From assembly GCA_940671915.1 (NCBI GenBank), contig CALNVZ010000174.1, positions 75,388,211-75,452,210 of the forward strand: a DNA stretch of 64,000 nt, in the 5' to 3' direction. This stretch comes from Paracentrotus lividus (Eukaryota > Echinodermata > Echinoidea > Camarodonta > Echinidae). The notes beneath the pieces are model-generated. The model made no database searches and had not been told where the DNA came from. It was given only the letters and a program-made list of their open reading frames with translations. A program made the position numbers and the translations under genes. Shown here one piece after another: positions 12,101 through 27,100 of the stretch. The stretch's first letter is position 1; every line of letters starts with the position of its first letter.

Positions 12101-15100
12101 TCCATTTTGCGTCACTCCGTAACCATGATTATGAATATTCATATCTCATTAATTAAGACCATCACCATAAAAACAAATATCATTTTGAAAAGAGGGTACC
12201 ACCAGCTTTTGTCATGAACCATTTCTTTGTACATAAATATTAAAGTATGGATGATTAACTTGTTTTAATGCAGAAATGTTGCTTCTGAATGTCACTCTGT
12301 TACCTTGGAACTGCCCTCATTTAGAAAGAGTCTGAACAGTTTAACATAACAATTTCAGTTACAAATTTATCATACATGTAGTCCTAAAACTGCAATTTTA
12401 CACTTAATTCCGCATTTTTCAAATACAGAATTCCACTTTAGTATTACTTTTTCATTGATATATTTTAATAGACTGGTATATTTGTTTGCTTATCTCCTCT
12501 CTATGATGAGTTTTCCTGTCAAGTTTTGCTTTGCCCGCATTAATAAGGAGTGGCAATTGTAATGAAGTACCAATTAGCAATGATACAATTCCTTAGCAAG
12601 CCTTGAACTATAATCACATCTTGTTTTCCCCAACAGCCTGGTAAATGACTTCATCTAATAGTATTACTAATTTGTGACACTTTACACTTAAATACAACAA
12701 AATTTAGTAACAGAGAAACTATATTTCTTCATTACTTTCACTATTTGATTTCATTAATGTCAGGTACATCCTAGCCTAAAGTACTTTGTGGTTGCAGAGA
12801 AAGGAGAGATGCCCAACATCATTGTGTATGAGTATCCCTCCCTCAAGCTCTATCGCATTTTAAGGGGAGGTACAGAGAAGGGCTATGCCTTTGTGGACTT
12901 CAATCCTGCGGGTGACCTGCTGGCGTCTGTGGGTTGTAACCCAGATTTCATGTTAACCCTATGGGATTGGCAACAGGAGAAGATCCAGCTAAGATCCAAG
13001 GCTTTCTCTCAAGATGTCTTCAGGGTGACCTTCTCACCAGAGAATGAAGGTCAGATGACAACCAGTGGCACAGGTCACATCAGGTCAGAGCAATACTTCA
13101 CATATTTTTTCTCTTCATCTTTTAGTCGTAGTATTAGTTATTTTATGTAATGAAAAAATATGTGCACTACCTGTTTAACCAAAAGGAGGACCACTTATTT
13201 GTAGTAGATTAATGGAGCTATTTTGTAAGCTTGGGGAAAATTGCTTTGACCCTCACGTGGTTTACCAGTAACCAAATTTTGTAAAGAATAGTGGATGTTT
13301 TCTGCTTCCATATCATATGCACATCTTCATGTGTTATTAAAATCATTTTGTCTACTTTTCTTGCAATGTTTGATTGTTTGTTTTTATTCCAATAAATCTA
13401 TTGGTAGCAAAGTTTTAATACAAAGTTTTAACATTTTGACTCTTATGTGGTTTACCGGAAACCAAATTTTGTAACGAATAGGGATGTTTTCTGCTTCCAT
13501 ATCATATGCACATCTTCATGTGTTATTAAAATCATTTTGTCTACTTTCTTGCAATTTGATTGTTTGTTTTTATTCCATAAATCTATGGTATCAAAAGTTT
13601 AATACAAGTTTTAACATTTTGACCTTATGGGTTACCGGTAACCAAATTTTGTAACGAATAGGGGATGTTTTCTGCTTCCATATCATATGCACATCTACAT
13701 GTGTTATTAAAATCATTTTGTCTACTTTTCTTGCAATGTTTGATTGTTTGTTTTTATTTCCATAAATCTTATCTATGGTACAAAGTGTAATACAAGTTTT
13801 ACGTTTTAAAAATACAAAATATGGCGGATTGCCCATTTCAGCAGTAATAACATATTACCGCTATTCTTCCATGGGGTCCTCGTTTAATGTTTAAAAAAAT
13901 TATTTGAAAATTCACACAGATTTTGGAAGATGGCACACACCTTCACTGGCCTCAAGCTCCAGGGGCAACTGGGCAAGTTTGGTCGCACAGAAATCTCTGA
14001 CATCAGGGGCTACGTGGAGTTGCCCGATGGCAAGGTTCTATCTGGGACAGACTGGGGCAACATGCTGCTCTGGGACGGTGGTCTGATTAAAGTCCAGATT
14101 AGCCGGAAGGGCAAGAAGCCCTGCCACCAAGGGGCTATTGAACAGTTTGTCATGGATGAGGGGGAATTGATCACAATCGGCGCTGATGGATTTATTAGGG
14201 TATGTGGAAATTCTCTTTTCGTATCTTATTTTATTTATCACTTTGTTTTCATGATCTATTTCTTCTGGTTTCATTGTTCTTTCTAACCTGTGCACGTACT
14301 AGTTTTTTCCATCATTATTATTTTGGTACGTCTTTCTTCTTTTCTTACTCAAACTTTGCTGTTTGTATAAAAGTTGCTTTTAGCCATGTAACAAATTGAA
14401 GATGTTCATGTTTTTGTCTGGAATAATAATTTAAATACTCATTGCCCATGATTTATGTTAGCTACATAATTTTATAAATTGAGTTTCATGTGATTCATTT
14501 GAAATATTTCCTCTACTTATTGCATGGTATTTCCTTTAGCAAACTTTAGCTTTATGATAGCTATTTGAAATGCTTTTCTATTATCCAGGTGTGGGACTTT
14601 GAGTCGATTGACACTGCCGATTCAATGGATGAATCAGGAGTGTTTGAGATGGATCCCATGAATGAGCTCAAAGTCGGTAGCGATGTCCATCTCATGTCCA
14701 TGGTCAAATCAGTTGACCCTGAGGTGCAGAGTCTGTGGTATGGCCAGGTAATATGAGTCCTTGTTTTGTTCAAAGTAGATTTGACAACTATAGAGTACTG
14801 ACTGATTTCAACATCACAGCTCATTAATCCATTTAGCAGTTATGCAGAATAAGAATCATTTGATTGCAATCAGTTTTGATGTTGATCTCAGTCTGAACTT
14901 TAATATGGTTCTGTCTGTCTAGAAATTTTTTCCCCTGAGCTCATAATTTGTGCATGCTTGCACTGACTAGATGAGTTTCTTCCTCTCCATATCTCTTTTC
15001 CATGATATCTCAGTGTGTGATCTCCTACTGTTAGTCTGTGACATGTACATGTACTTTATCAAGGTGGACAGTGTCTAAAGAATACCAAGTGGCACTAGAA

Positions 15101-18100
15101 ATGAAAAGGTGATTTTGAACTGAATAAGCATGTTTTCAACTCTGACAGTTGGCCTAGTTTGGTTTGGTCCTTAATTATTCTCCATATCTAAGCCTAGTTG
15201 TTAACGGTTTCATATCCAATGCTGGAGTCTTTGAGATCTAGTCCACTACTACTTCATTTGTGCTGTGTAGTTTTGTTTGACAATGTGAATATTGATTTTC
15301 ATCATTAAGAACAAATGTTGACCGATACTTTTTCTTCCTTGTAATATGATTCCAGGATGCTAATGGTGGGATCTGGAAGCTGGACCTGTCCTTCTCTCAC
15401 ACCACCAAGGATCCAGAGAAGCTATTCTCATACCATGCTGGAGAGATCACTGCCGTAGCAACGTCCCCCGTCTCTCAGCTCATAGCTTCCACTGCTCATG
15501 ATGGTAAGTGCAGTCCATTCTTGCTATAACGAGATGCCTGGGACTAATCCAATGACCTATTTAAAACGTAGTCTTGCTGAAGACATTAGTTTGCTCATAT
15601 TTGAAATTTGGACCAGGATAGTTGCCTCGATATAATGATATTTTGATGTATATTTGCTCGCTATAAATGGGTGGTCTGAATGTCTCCTCTATTTTCCTGA
15701 CTCCATAATGATCTATAAACGGCATGAACATTCTCTGGCAAGACATTTGAACCCTTTAGCACCTAGAGACTGCGTGAAAAGTGTCAGTTTACTCACTAAC
15801 AGAAAGGGTTATGTTGTGTTTCGATCACGTTTTTCCAATAAGAATAGCTCTTAAAACATATTTTCTTATGCTGAATCGGACAGCACACATCCAATGGGTA
15901 ATCCACTAGAAGTGTGGGCATGTTTCATCACATATTTTTTATACAACCTTGACTAAAGCATGCTTAAGAGAGGGGCGGTTTAGGAAGTAAGCTGAGGGGC
16001 GGTCTTGGGCGGTTTTGGTGCTAAAGGGTTAACATATTCCACTCTATACCTGTGTGAGAAGTTTTGATCTGGTAGGATAATGAAAGCCCTTTAGTTTATA
16101 ATTGTCCTCTTGCTGCATGTGTGGTAGGAATACTCTCTGTGGAGGAGGTGATGCACATATTGTGTGCATCAACAAGTGAAGCAAAATAGGGCAAATTTTT
16201 TTTAATAACCTCAAATATGCAGGTCCATTATTAGGGCAAAACCATCAACAAATTAAAATAGTGAACGAAAGAAACAGAAACGTGACCAGTTCTTTGCCTG
16301 GAAATGTCAAATGTTGATTGGATTAGATCAGAGTATAAGATTTCATCACTTATTATGTACATGGGCCATTCCATGTTACGTAAGTTACACTTCAGAGAAA
16401 AATACTGACTTAAAAGGTCTGCCCTCCTCTTAATAAACTGCATTGGAAGTTTAAATCATATCATGGTAGATCCTTGCCATAGACTCTCAAATTTAAGAAA
16501 CAAAAGTCAGCTCACTGGGCCTGAATAGAAAAAATAATGAGCATTTTAGGAGCGTTACGTAAGTTACGTCAGAGAAAATGGAATCCCCAACCTTTTTAGG
16601 GAAACTTGAAAACTCTGTGAAGTGCTAAGCTTTCATGACTAAACTTTATCAGAAATCAAGAGGGTAGACATGCAGCTAACATTTTCAGTTGAAATTAGGA
16701 CAATCCAATCACCCATATTTTTTATATGAGCCCATCATCGCCGTTACGTAAGTTATAGCTGAGCGTTACGTAAGTTACGCTGTCTGAAAAATCAATGAAA
16801 AAATATCTACTATCCAATTGTTTGACTTAATTTATGATTAATTTTGTAGAACGACATCATAGGAAACCAAAACTGAAAATTTTATTGTTTTATCTTCTTT
16901 AGTTTTAAAAATATTTGCATCATAAGCAATCATATTCAAGTGTAGTCCCACATGTACATAATTTTGTGGGAATTTTGTAAATTTCAATAATTTTTTAGCT
17001 TCATTTTGGCTATAAAATTTGAATGATAATGCACTTGAATTGATATACTTTTGTCTTTCTGTAAAGTTTCAGAAAGTTTAACACAATTTTTCATTGAGTA
17101 CACTGATGTAACTTACTTAATTTGATGTGTAACTTACGTAACGTTACGTAAGTTACACACTTTTGCAGTGGTACTATCCTATGAAGACGTTACTTAAATG
17201 TTATGATTTTTACTATGATATTTAGCATACTACACTAGCTTTAGACATGTACCATAATTAAATTCTATTCAAGTAATTTTTGAGTAATAAAACTTTTTGT
17301 TGTTTTTGCGTTACGTAAGTTACATCTTAAGATGAGGTTTTTTGTCACTAATTTTTTCGAAAAGTTGCATTTGTCATGGTAAAATATGATATGGATTTGA
17401 TTAAAATAACTAAATGTTGATGAATAAAAGTTAAAAGAATCAATATTGTAGTCAAATTAATCATATTGTGGTGTTATCAAATTTTTCTTTAAATTCAAAT
17501 TATTTCCCCTCCTTAACAGACTTGATACTCTGAAACACATATTTTTGGTAGCGGTAATAATTATGCGAAATCAGTTTTGGAATATGATTTTGTGGGTATT
17601 TATCTAACAAAAAAGCTACATTTGGGCATTCATATGCCAATTTTATTTTTTGGTGCTCAGGACCACTTGCCGTGGAATGGCCCACATGTACAACTTTGTG
17701 AATGTTTTGTTTTATTTAGCTACTGTTCGTGTGTATGATAATGCATCCAAGCAGCCTCTCTGCCACACCAAGTTCAATGCTGGGTCTACCTCATTGCTCT
17801 GGCTGCCTCAAATCGTAAGTAGAATCTTTAGCGATGAAAACAGATTATCAAATTGTTGTGCTTGTTTGAATAATCTACTTTGTTATTGTCATGTTTAACA
17901 AAAAATTATTCAAATAAAAAACAAAACAAACCAAGACTACCATGCACCTGGTTTACAGGGGTGTGTTTCACAAAGGCTATTCAAAATTATCTCTACACCC
18001 CTAGCACTGTATGTTGACAGGGGCTCAATGTATACAAAGTGAAGATACCTTTCATGGACGCCTTGTACAAAATAGTTGTTGAATCTTTATTTACCATACA

Positions 18101-21100
18101 TGTAGTCCCCTTGTCTCCCTGGTCAGCAATTTTCAATTGATATTTGATACTATTGATCAATGAATGAACGTATCTTTTGTAGATTGACCCTAAGGGAGCA
18201 ACTATCCTAGCAGGATTCAACGATGGTGTGGTACGTGTCTTGGTGATTGCCAGACAGGATCATCAAGATCATCATGTTAAGAAGGGTAGTCATCACACCC
18301 AAGCCCAGTTAATCCTGAAGCAAGCTTTCAAGCCACACACTAAGGCTGTTACAGCAATGGCCCTGGATAACAAGGGAGAACTACTGGCTTCTGGGGTAAG
18401 TACCAACAATTTCTTCAGGCTTTATTTTGTCTTAGATGTAGGGTAATGATTATTTTCACAACAGGATTTTGAGTTAGGCTTTCAGGAGGGTATAATGTGA
18501 AAGTTAGTAATTTGATTTGTGTATCGTAATAGAATTTAGAGCATGGCAATTGCCACCAGATCAAATGCCACAGGATTGACTGCATCCCTTGGAATACAAT
18601 ACTTAAATGTTGGGAATTTTCCAGCAATAATATAAAATATCGTCTAAAAGTATAACTGCTTTTAAACATTGGTTATATTTCCAGAGTCATTCTTCTCTGA
18701 TTGTCATTGTCATCAACTGTGTGTACGATAGCAGTTGACTCGTAACATGCTACTGCAATGAAAGATTTAAAGCCTTTTTCATCATATAGTTTCCAAGAAT
18801 TGTATTGATTGTTGTCTCATTAATGTGAGGGTTATTTCTACAATAAACAGCCAATGAATGTAAAAAAAATTCCAAAGTCTTACTGCATACTAAATCTCTT
18901 TATCACTCGTAATTAATATGAATTTGATCAATATCCTAGGGAGCTGATGGTACAGTGTTCTTCATGTCTGTGAGTGATACATTCAGCCCTGTAGGATACA
19001 TTGAGGCACCAGGACCAGTGGCCCACCTTACATGGGCACCTGGAAACTTTGTAAGTACTTTAATTTACTGAACTTATGTTGGATACTGTATGATAAGTCC
19101 TTGGTGATTTTTTGATGGTCTTTCTTCTGTACATACCATTTTGGGTATTGAAATCTTTTTAGATGTGTATTACTAGTTGTTCAGAAAATTATTTGAAAAA
19201 TATGTCCTCTAGAGAGTAGGCTTTCATTTTGTAGCTTCCTTTTATACCTCAGCTGTATAATTTTTATATGGTTTACCTGTGACCAAAGCTTTTCATGGAG
19301 AACAACACCTTCTTCATTATCATGAAAGATTATAATCATTACAAGGAATTGTACTCAAGACCTACATATTTATAAGTTCTGGCAACAAATATTTGTCTAC
19401 TGTGTTCTATCTGATCCGTTTTAAGTTTTTCCCAGTTTTCTTCCATGGATTACAAAAGAAAATTGTTTGAAAAAGAAAGTCGTTTGTCCCCCCCCCCCCC
19501 CTATTGGTTGGCCAGTAGAATGGGGTAGTAATATTATTAATGTTTCATCTATGGTTAGTGTATATCTTTTGTGATATATGTTTTACCAATGAACTGTAAT
19601 CTTTGACCTCTGTTCTTTTACAGGAGAAGAACACGTTGCTTGTGTTCTGTATGAATGGTGAAGTGATGGAGGTGACAGCCCCTGAGCCTGGTAGCTATGA
19701 TACCTCTAAGACATTCAATATCACTGGCTTAGAGACAAGATGCTTTACCTTCAACAGTATCAAGTCTAGACTCAGGGTAAGAAAGGATACTCCTAGATTT
19801 GTTGATCATATCATTTTTATGACATGACATACATGTACATGACATTACTTAAAATAACTTGCATCAATTTTCGAATGTAAAACACTACAAATAACACATA
19901 TTTTATATGAAGAGTATAATTCAGTTTTAGATTTTCATAAACTTTTGTTTCAGTCTTTATGTTATACTGTGCATGCAGAAGTAATCTTCAAAGTGACATT
20001 GCACAGACTTAAAATTAATTATCACGTTCACGTTTTTCAATTTGGCATTTCGTTGTGGGTTCCTTGTATAATTATCTTTCAAATTGTTTCATTGAATACA
20101 GTCTTATGTCATGATAAAATGTTTGAGTCAAAAGTGAAATAAAAATATATGTTCTCATCCTAAATGATAGAGGGAGGAGGAAGAGGAAAGGAAGAGAATT
20201 GAAGAAGAGGAGAGACAGAAGGAGAAGGAAAGGCAGAGACGTATCCGTAGGGAACGAGGGTTGGAAGATGAAGAAGAGGAGGAGGAAGAAGAAGGTGAGA
20301 AGAATCAATATCCTTGCTACTGTACTAAATAAAAGAACAAGAAGAAGAAAAAAAAGTGCAATGTAAACTATGTATAAGGACCGCTCACAGGATACAAATG
20401 AATCACTAATAAAGATTTTAAGCTAGTAATTATTTGATCTTTAAAAACATATTTCCTTCAACGAGAAAGATTGTTTGTGACAAATAAATATGTGAGGTTT
20501 GTTGCTCGAGCAGTTTGATTAGAAGTGGTAGAAATGAACTTTTGAGATCTTATTATCATCATTTAATAGCAATGCATATATCTATCTCAGACATCTATCT
20601 CAGTAAAAAGAACACACTGCAGTTTAATCATAAAATGTGGGACTATCAAATGTTTTTGGTAACCTGGCCCAATGCAAAATCTTTTCTATTGCTTTCATGG
20701 AAACCCTCTCACTTGGTCTCCTTTTGACTCTTCATCGTTTTGTTTTCTAGAAAAAGAAGAGGAGGAGCCAAAGCCGTTGTATATCCCCGAGGAACCAAGT
20801 CCAATTCTCTTTGGGATGTACGCTCCAGATGATCCTAACACATTCTGGATGTCAATGGTGAGTTAGATTTAGAAGCTAGTCTACAAGTATTTCTTTTGCT
20901 CTTGCTTGTGTTTATTCTTGAGTATTCATTATAATAACAGGTGCTTGCACTGCAAAAAAAAATAAGAATAAATACAAAAAATAAAAATAGGAAAGAGAGG
21001 CTAAGTGGAATAATATGTAGAGTATATTGTACATTGCAATTTCATTTGCTCTGGATGCACATTCTGTCTGAGGTTCAACTGCTTTCCAGTGACCTCAATG

Positions 21101-24100
21101 AAATTATTGCTAAAAATATTCTTAAAACTCAAATAGTATAAGGTTATAATAATCAGCATAATCTATAGCTGCTTTTTTTCAACATAAACTACAGTGATTA
21201 AAAAGGATCCAGTTTTATTCTTTGTGTTATAAGTCATTTGTAAAGGTGTTTGTAAGTTATGACCAACTTGGTGAGACAACCCTTTGTTACCCCCACCTAC
21301 ATGTACATTATGTGTTCTTAGCATCAAATCTCATCTCAAAATAAAATCTGTCTTTCATTAAATAATCTTCAATCCATCTATGTCTCCAGGGAGCTTTTGA
21401 TGCAGGTTACCTCTATGAATGTAAGTTCTACAATGAAGAGGAAAGAACAATGCTGATTAAGGATAGTAGAGAGAATGCTATCAATGAAGCTAAGAGAGCA
21501 ATCCCTGTACCTGGTAGTGATGATATACCTATCACTAGCATCAGCTTCAAGTAAGTAGCACTTATCCTCATTCTTTCTCTCTTCTCATTTGAATATGTAT
21601 TTTCAACCTTAATTGTATGTTTATAGCCTCTGAAATATCCTTTATATATTTTTTCCTCTCCTTTTATTTCCTCTGTACCTCTCCCTTATGTTTCATCTCT
21701 TTTCAAGAATATCTGTTGCCTATCTCTTTATAAATTTTCTTTCTTTTTCAACCCTTCCGCTTCTTTTCCTGTTATTCTTTTGAGCGTTGCACGCCCCCTC
21801 CATGATTACCTTCTTAAAACTCCTTGTTTACATGGTATATGTAGTTTCGTATCGTGTACACATACCTTGCTGAATATTAGGCCTGAAATCAATCTCCCTA
21901 ATATGGATTGAAATACATGTACTGATATGGTTTATCATATTAAGTAATAAGGAATAATTCTTAATTCATCCCCTGAATCATGACAGTTCTGAAGGCACCC
22001 ATGCTTTTATGGGGATGGAAGATGGTGTCATCCGCATTCAATCCATCATCCCGGACGACAAACCAAAGAATACTGAGAAACGACCCTTCACCTCCTGCCA
22101 GGCTGACCTGAGCAAGCTAGGCCCCTACTGGATGCTGAACGTACATGATAATACTTACGGTCGCATCAGCACCATAGCGCCCAGCTACGATGACAAGTTC
22201 ATCATATCCAGTGGAGGAGATGGAAATATCTTTATCTTTGAGATGATGAGCGATGACAAGATAGAAGAAGCAAAGGCAGTCGCCAGGGCCAAGATTCCTT
22301 CTGCTAGGGTGAGTTATGTGATTATCCACAAATTTTTTTAAAAGATATAATGCCACTGAAATTTGTTGGCCATTAGTTGAACTGCTTATAGGCATGTCTT
22401 CTTGTAAGTCCTTTGACAGTACATACATGTAAAGTAAATCTGCATCTCCACTCCTCACCAAGGTGTATTTAAGTGTACCTTGTAAGAGATTAAATTTCCT
22501 TGAAAGTAAATGTAAAAACAAATATCATTGATTGCTTTAGCCATGTTATGAAAGCTCTATTATCTGGGTATAAGTGCATTTATATAGCATTATCCGTAGG
22601 AAAACAACTGTTTATAATAAAACTATTAATCTAAATTGACCATTCTTTGTTGTGTACAGAAAGAGGATGAGGAACGCAATGTGCTTGACATTGAGAACAA
22701 GGAACATTACAGTATTGAGCTAGAGAAGCAGAAAGCTGAGCATGATAAGATGATGAAGATAGCAGAGGAGAAGAAACTCAACGCCAGGAAGACCATTGCT
22801 AAGCTGCGTAGGCAATTTAAGAAGTTACTGGAGAGGAACCATGAGCTGCCATCACATCTGCAGCTTGAAAGAAAGGTTTGTTGGTTTGGGAGTGGACATA
22901 TTTGTAACATTTAGAATGGCTGGGCTACCATTGTCATTGTTCATTATTCCATCACCAACACTAATGATGTCTTGTCAGGGTAATACATGTAGCTCTGGGT
23001 TGTGATAGTTTGCATTTGGGTTAGTAGATATGTGTTTTTGAAGAGAAGTTACGAAGGAGAGAACAATTTGTAAGATATCAAGTGGCAGAAGAACACATGT
23101 ATATAAGCGTGCAAAAGCTCTTCACACAAAGACAAACCAAATTGATATATTGAATATCATACGAAGATGAAGACCAGAATATACATGTATGTTGGTTTAG
23201 GGTTTCCTGTAATCTTGATATTATTGTATTCTCCACCAATCTTTTGTAGGAGTTTGAGATGGATCCAGGCATTAGGCGTGAACTGGAGAGACAAACAGCT
23301 GAGAAGATAGATATGGTGAGGAAGGAACTAGCATGGGAGGCTGATAAACATAAGGTTGGACTGGAGAAACTCAGGAAAAGGTAATTTCAAGTCAATTTTA
23401 AAAACACACAATCATGGAGCAGTCTTGTTACATCCCCTAAAAAGCAAAGGTCATTTTCCACACAAGACTACAATTGAACAAAAATATTCTTGTGGGGTTT
23501 ACTTTAAGCTATTCTTTTCTTTGTTGTCCTTTAGGAGCAAAGAGGAGTTAATATGAACTTTCAGGAAAACTATTACTTATTTCTATCCATTGACTCTCCA
23601 ACCTCTCAGGTTCAAGGATGAGCTTGAATGTGAACGCATCGTGGTAGTGGCTGTACGATCTCCCCATCAGGTAGCGACCTATCGTACAGCAGAGCTCAGC
23701 AAGGACTTTCTCCTGCAGAAGGAGGAGTGGAGTCGAAGGGCCACTATGGTGTCAGAGAAAACTTTATCTAGAGACCCGACCCGGGACCAGCTCTTACCTG
23801 GTATGATGATGGTGTTGTCGGTGATGGTGCAGAGAGTATGCTAGTGGGAATGAAGATATTGAAAATGATTGTGATGTTGTGATTTCAGAATATATAGAGT
23901 GGCCTATCTTCCTGCATATTCAAATACGATTGTTGGCTCCAAAACATACTGTATCATGTGATAGTAAGTAGATTTAACAGGGAGTCGTAAGGGACAAACT
24001 GTGGTAATAACGCTAACATATTTTAGCCAGACATCTTCAACTCTCAAGCATAAAATCTTAATAAGTTTACTAAGCAACTAAAAAGCACTCAGAGTGTGTG

Positions 24101-27100
24101 GACCGTAGTTGCCTAGTAGACTTATTTAAGTTTGATGAATGTGGCCCAAGGTGCATAGGATGGCAGCTTATCTCCACTGTAACCAAGTGGTTTTAATGGC
24201 ATTTTTAAATTGCATGCACTTTGGGAGTATTTGTGGGGTGCTCTAAGCTGAACACCAAAACTTATTTAAAGTTGGTTATTGTATATTTCAGGTCAAGCGA
24301 AGTTGAGTGAAACTGAGATTGATTCTGGAACTATTCCAGGCACCCAGACTAAGAAGGCTACCATACTGACTGGACGACTTGGAGAGAAGGTCAATAAAGC
24401 CCTGCAGAAAGCAGAAAAGGTCAAACAGAAGAGATTGGCCAGGTCAAAGCAGGTGAGATGGAAATTTGGTTGCTTACATCTGAGACTACATGTAGATGTA
24501 TTCCAAAGTTCTCTAAGTGGACTGTTTTTTTTATGCTTTAAAAAGTTTGGTGCTATATAATGGTAACCTCCCCACTCAGAATATAGATAAGTTTTGCTTC
24601 TGAAATCAGTTTTCTTGATTTCATTTGACTTGTAATTGACTATAATTTGACATGACTTTATTTGACTTGACTCAACCTGTAATAAAACGTAGTTGACCTG
24701 GAATGGCCCTTACTGATTTCAATGAAAAAGAACTCAAAGTTTTAACAAAGTGAACTGAACTTGTGTGATCAAAGTGAAACCCAAAACCAACTTGTTTGAT
24801 TGTATCCAAAACAATAATTGCAGAAGTAATTTAATTTGGACCGATTTTTATCTATCCTCAGTGGAGCGAGCTGAATAAGAGCAAGCCTCCTGAAGACTAC
24901 GAGGACCCAGCTGATGTACATGCCATCAAGGATGCACAGGATCACATGGGTGACTTCAAGCTCAAGACAGCCAAAGATTATGTCGTCCCGGAACACCTTC
25001 GCATGAATGCTCTCAAGAAGCGCAATCAGCTTCTTACTCTGGAAGAACTAGTAAGTCTGTCAAAGTTCTCTACTAGGACATGATCAAATAATAGTATTAT
25101 CCTACACTTTGGATCATCCTGATTTTCTGCTTCAACAACAGATTTGAAAAAGGGGCTTTATTATTTAAAATCTTTTATTGCTGTTTTATACTTGTCAGAG
25201 GATATAATTGCAAGTGAAATGTTCTTTCACATTTTTTAAATGTACAGCAGTTTCTTTCCATGTTGGAAATGAGGATCGATCATGCAAGAACTATGTGATG
25301 GTTTAGATTAGGTGGTGTTCTAGTCCTATAAACACCTCTGGTGAGTGAGTAATGAGTAACATCTTTTTAATGGTGGCTTTAAGAATTGGTCCTTACATGT
25401 GAACAATCTGATCTAATTTTAGAGCATAAATCCAACTATGCACAATCATTCCTTCCCTAATTCAGATCCACACCAATAAGATGCAGATCAACCGTCGAGT
25501 AATCCGTCTCCGAGACAAGAAGGTTTCCATGATCCAAGAGATCAAGAAGATCTTAGAAGAACTTGAAGACATCCAATCAGACCTCCAGGATGATCAGAAG
25601 AAACCTGTTCCAGAGCTCCCTATGCTCCACCCATTTGAGGTCCCTGAAAAGTAAGTGTGATTTCCTTCTCTCACAAATTATCATAACTTAGGATATGTAA
25701 ACGTAGAGTATGTAATGTAATCACTCAAAGGTTGGGGAAGAAAACAATATACAAAATGACTTAAATGATATTAGTGATTATGATTAAATTAGCCAGGGTA
25801 TTTACTATGGTCTCATGCATGATATTGGTGTTATGGGAGAACATATTTCTGTGATAGTAATATGCTTCATAATAAATTGATGGAAGTTTGAATTTGGGAA
25901 AACTAAAACTTGAATAGCACTTTTATTTTCACTTCCCGTAGGTCATTTGTAGCTAGATTCTTGACATTCTGGTATTCCCTTTGAGACTTAGAATACAGCC
26001 ACTAATTTTCATTCAGATTCAATCTTCGTAGTGTCTCTGAACAAATTACACATTCAAGCATATTGTCTAGGTTGTACATCTGGGTTGAATACATAACGAT
26101 GACTATGTCTTTTTATTCTTGAAGTTTACTCTGATGATTGCAAGATATACATGTATCCCTCTCAGGAGCTAATTTTCATTTGTGTCCTTTAACATATATT
26201 TTAATTTGACTTCTCTTGAGATGATTTTCTAACTTTTGTCTTTATCTGCTTTCCATTTTTCCTTCTCAAGGAAATTAGACTGCTCTCGAGAAACTCTTCT
26301 TGAGTTTAATCAAAAGGCTAAATTTAAGGACATATTTCTCAAGTGTCCAGCAAAAACAGGGTATTTCCCTCACTCGTATGAAGTACCCCCTATATCCACT
26401 CATGTATTTTATGCTTATATATCCTGTCAATTATAAATCATTGTGTAGAGCATCCTCACCCTTAGTTAATAAATTATTTGTATACAGTGCACTCCTGTTA
26501 CAACTAAGTTTTGAGGACCAAGAAACTTATCTGGATATGATGAAATCTGCATAGACCACATGTAGACAGGCATGTGTTTATATAACATCAGGAAACAATA
26601 TTATACTATCTATGCTTGCGATGTAATGAAAATAGACTGCACAAATGATGCTTCATGTACGTTAGCTTCTGATGAGTACATGTAGAAATGATTTCATATA
26701 TTTTCAGCATGTTCTGTGAACAAACTTATAACCACCCCCCCCCTCCCCCTAATTGGAACTTGATCATTAGAAGAAATACGATGTTGTTTATTGTAGTTTG
26801 AAAGATTTATATAGTTACATGTACCTACAATTGAATCCCCATTTATTGTTACTTGTACATGTAGTTTAGTAATATTATCCTGTAAAATACACCTACATGT
26901 AATTGTAATCATCATTATAAACAGCACAATCTATAATCTGTATTTAATAATCTGTTCTTGATTACACTCATTGTTATCGACATCCTAGTAATACATCTTT
27001 CCTTGTCTGCTTGGTTTATTGCATACAACAGTCCAACGGTCAAAAGTTAAATCTCTACTTGAGTTGTTGTAAAATGGAGCTTGGACTGAATCAGTTGAAA

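Larger units (their letters stand above)
9947..12316. mobile_element. DNA element A with 4-bp target duplication (TCAT) in intron 5
   Basis: Termini GGGCAATTCCAAG (9947) and, reversed, GGGCAGTTCCAAG (ending 12316) match at 12 of 13 bases and are flanked by TCAT at 9943-9946 and 12317-12320. Length 2370 bp. The phrase GTCACTCYGTWACC occurs at 10296, 12111 and 12291, the last beside the right terminus. No transposase frame, so non-autonomous. Carries a nested satellite-like array (10540-11960). The first 300 bases are homologous to element C at 53764. Confidence 0.8.
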
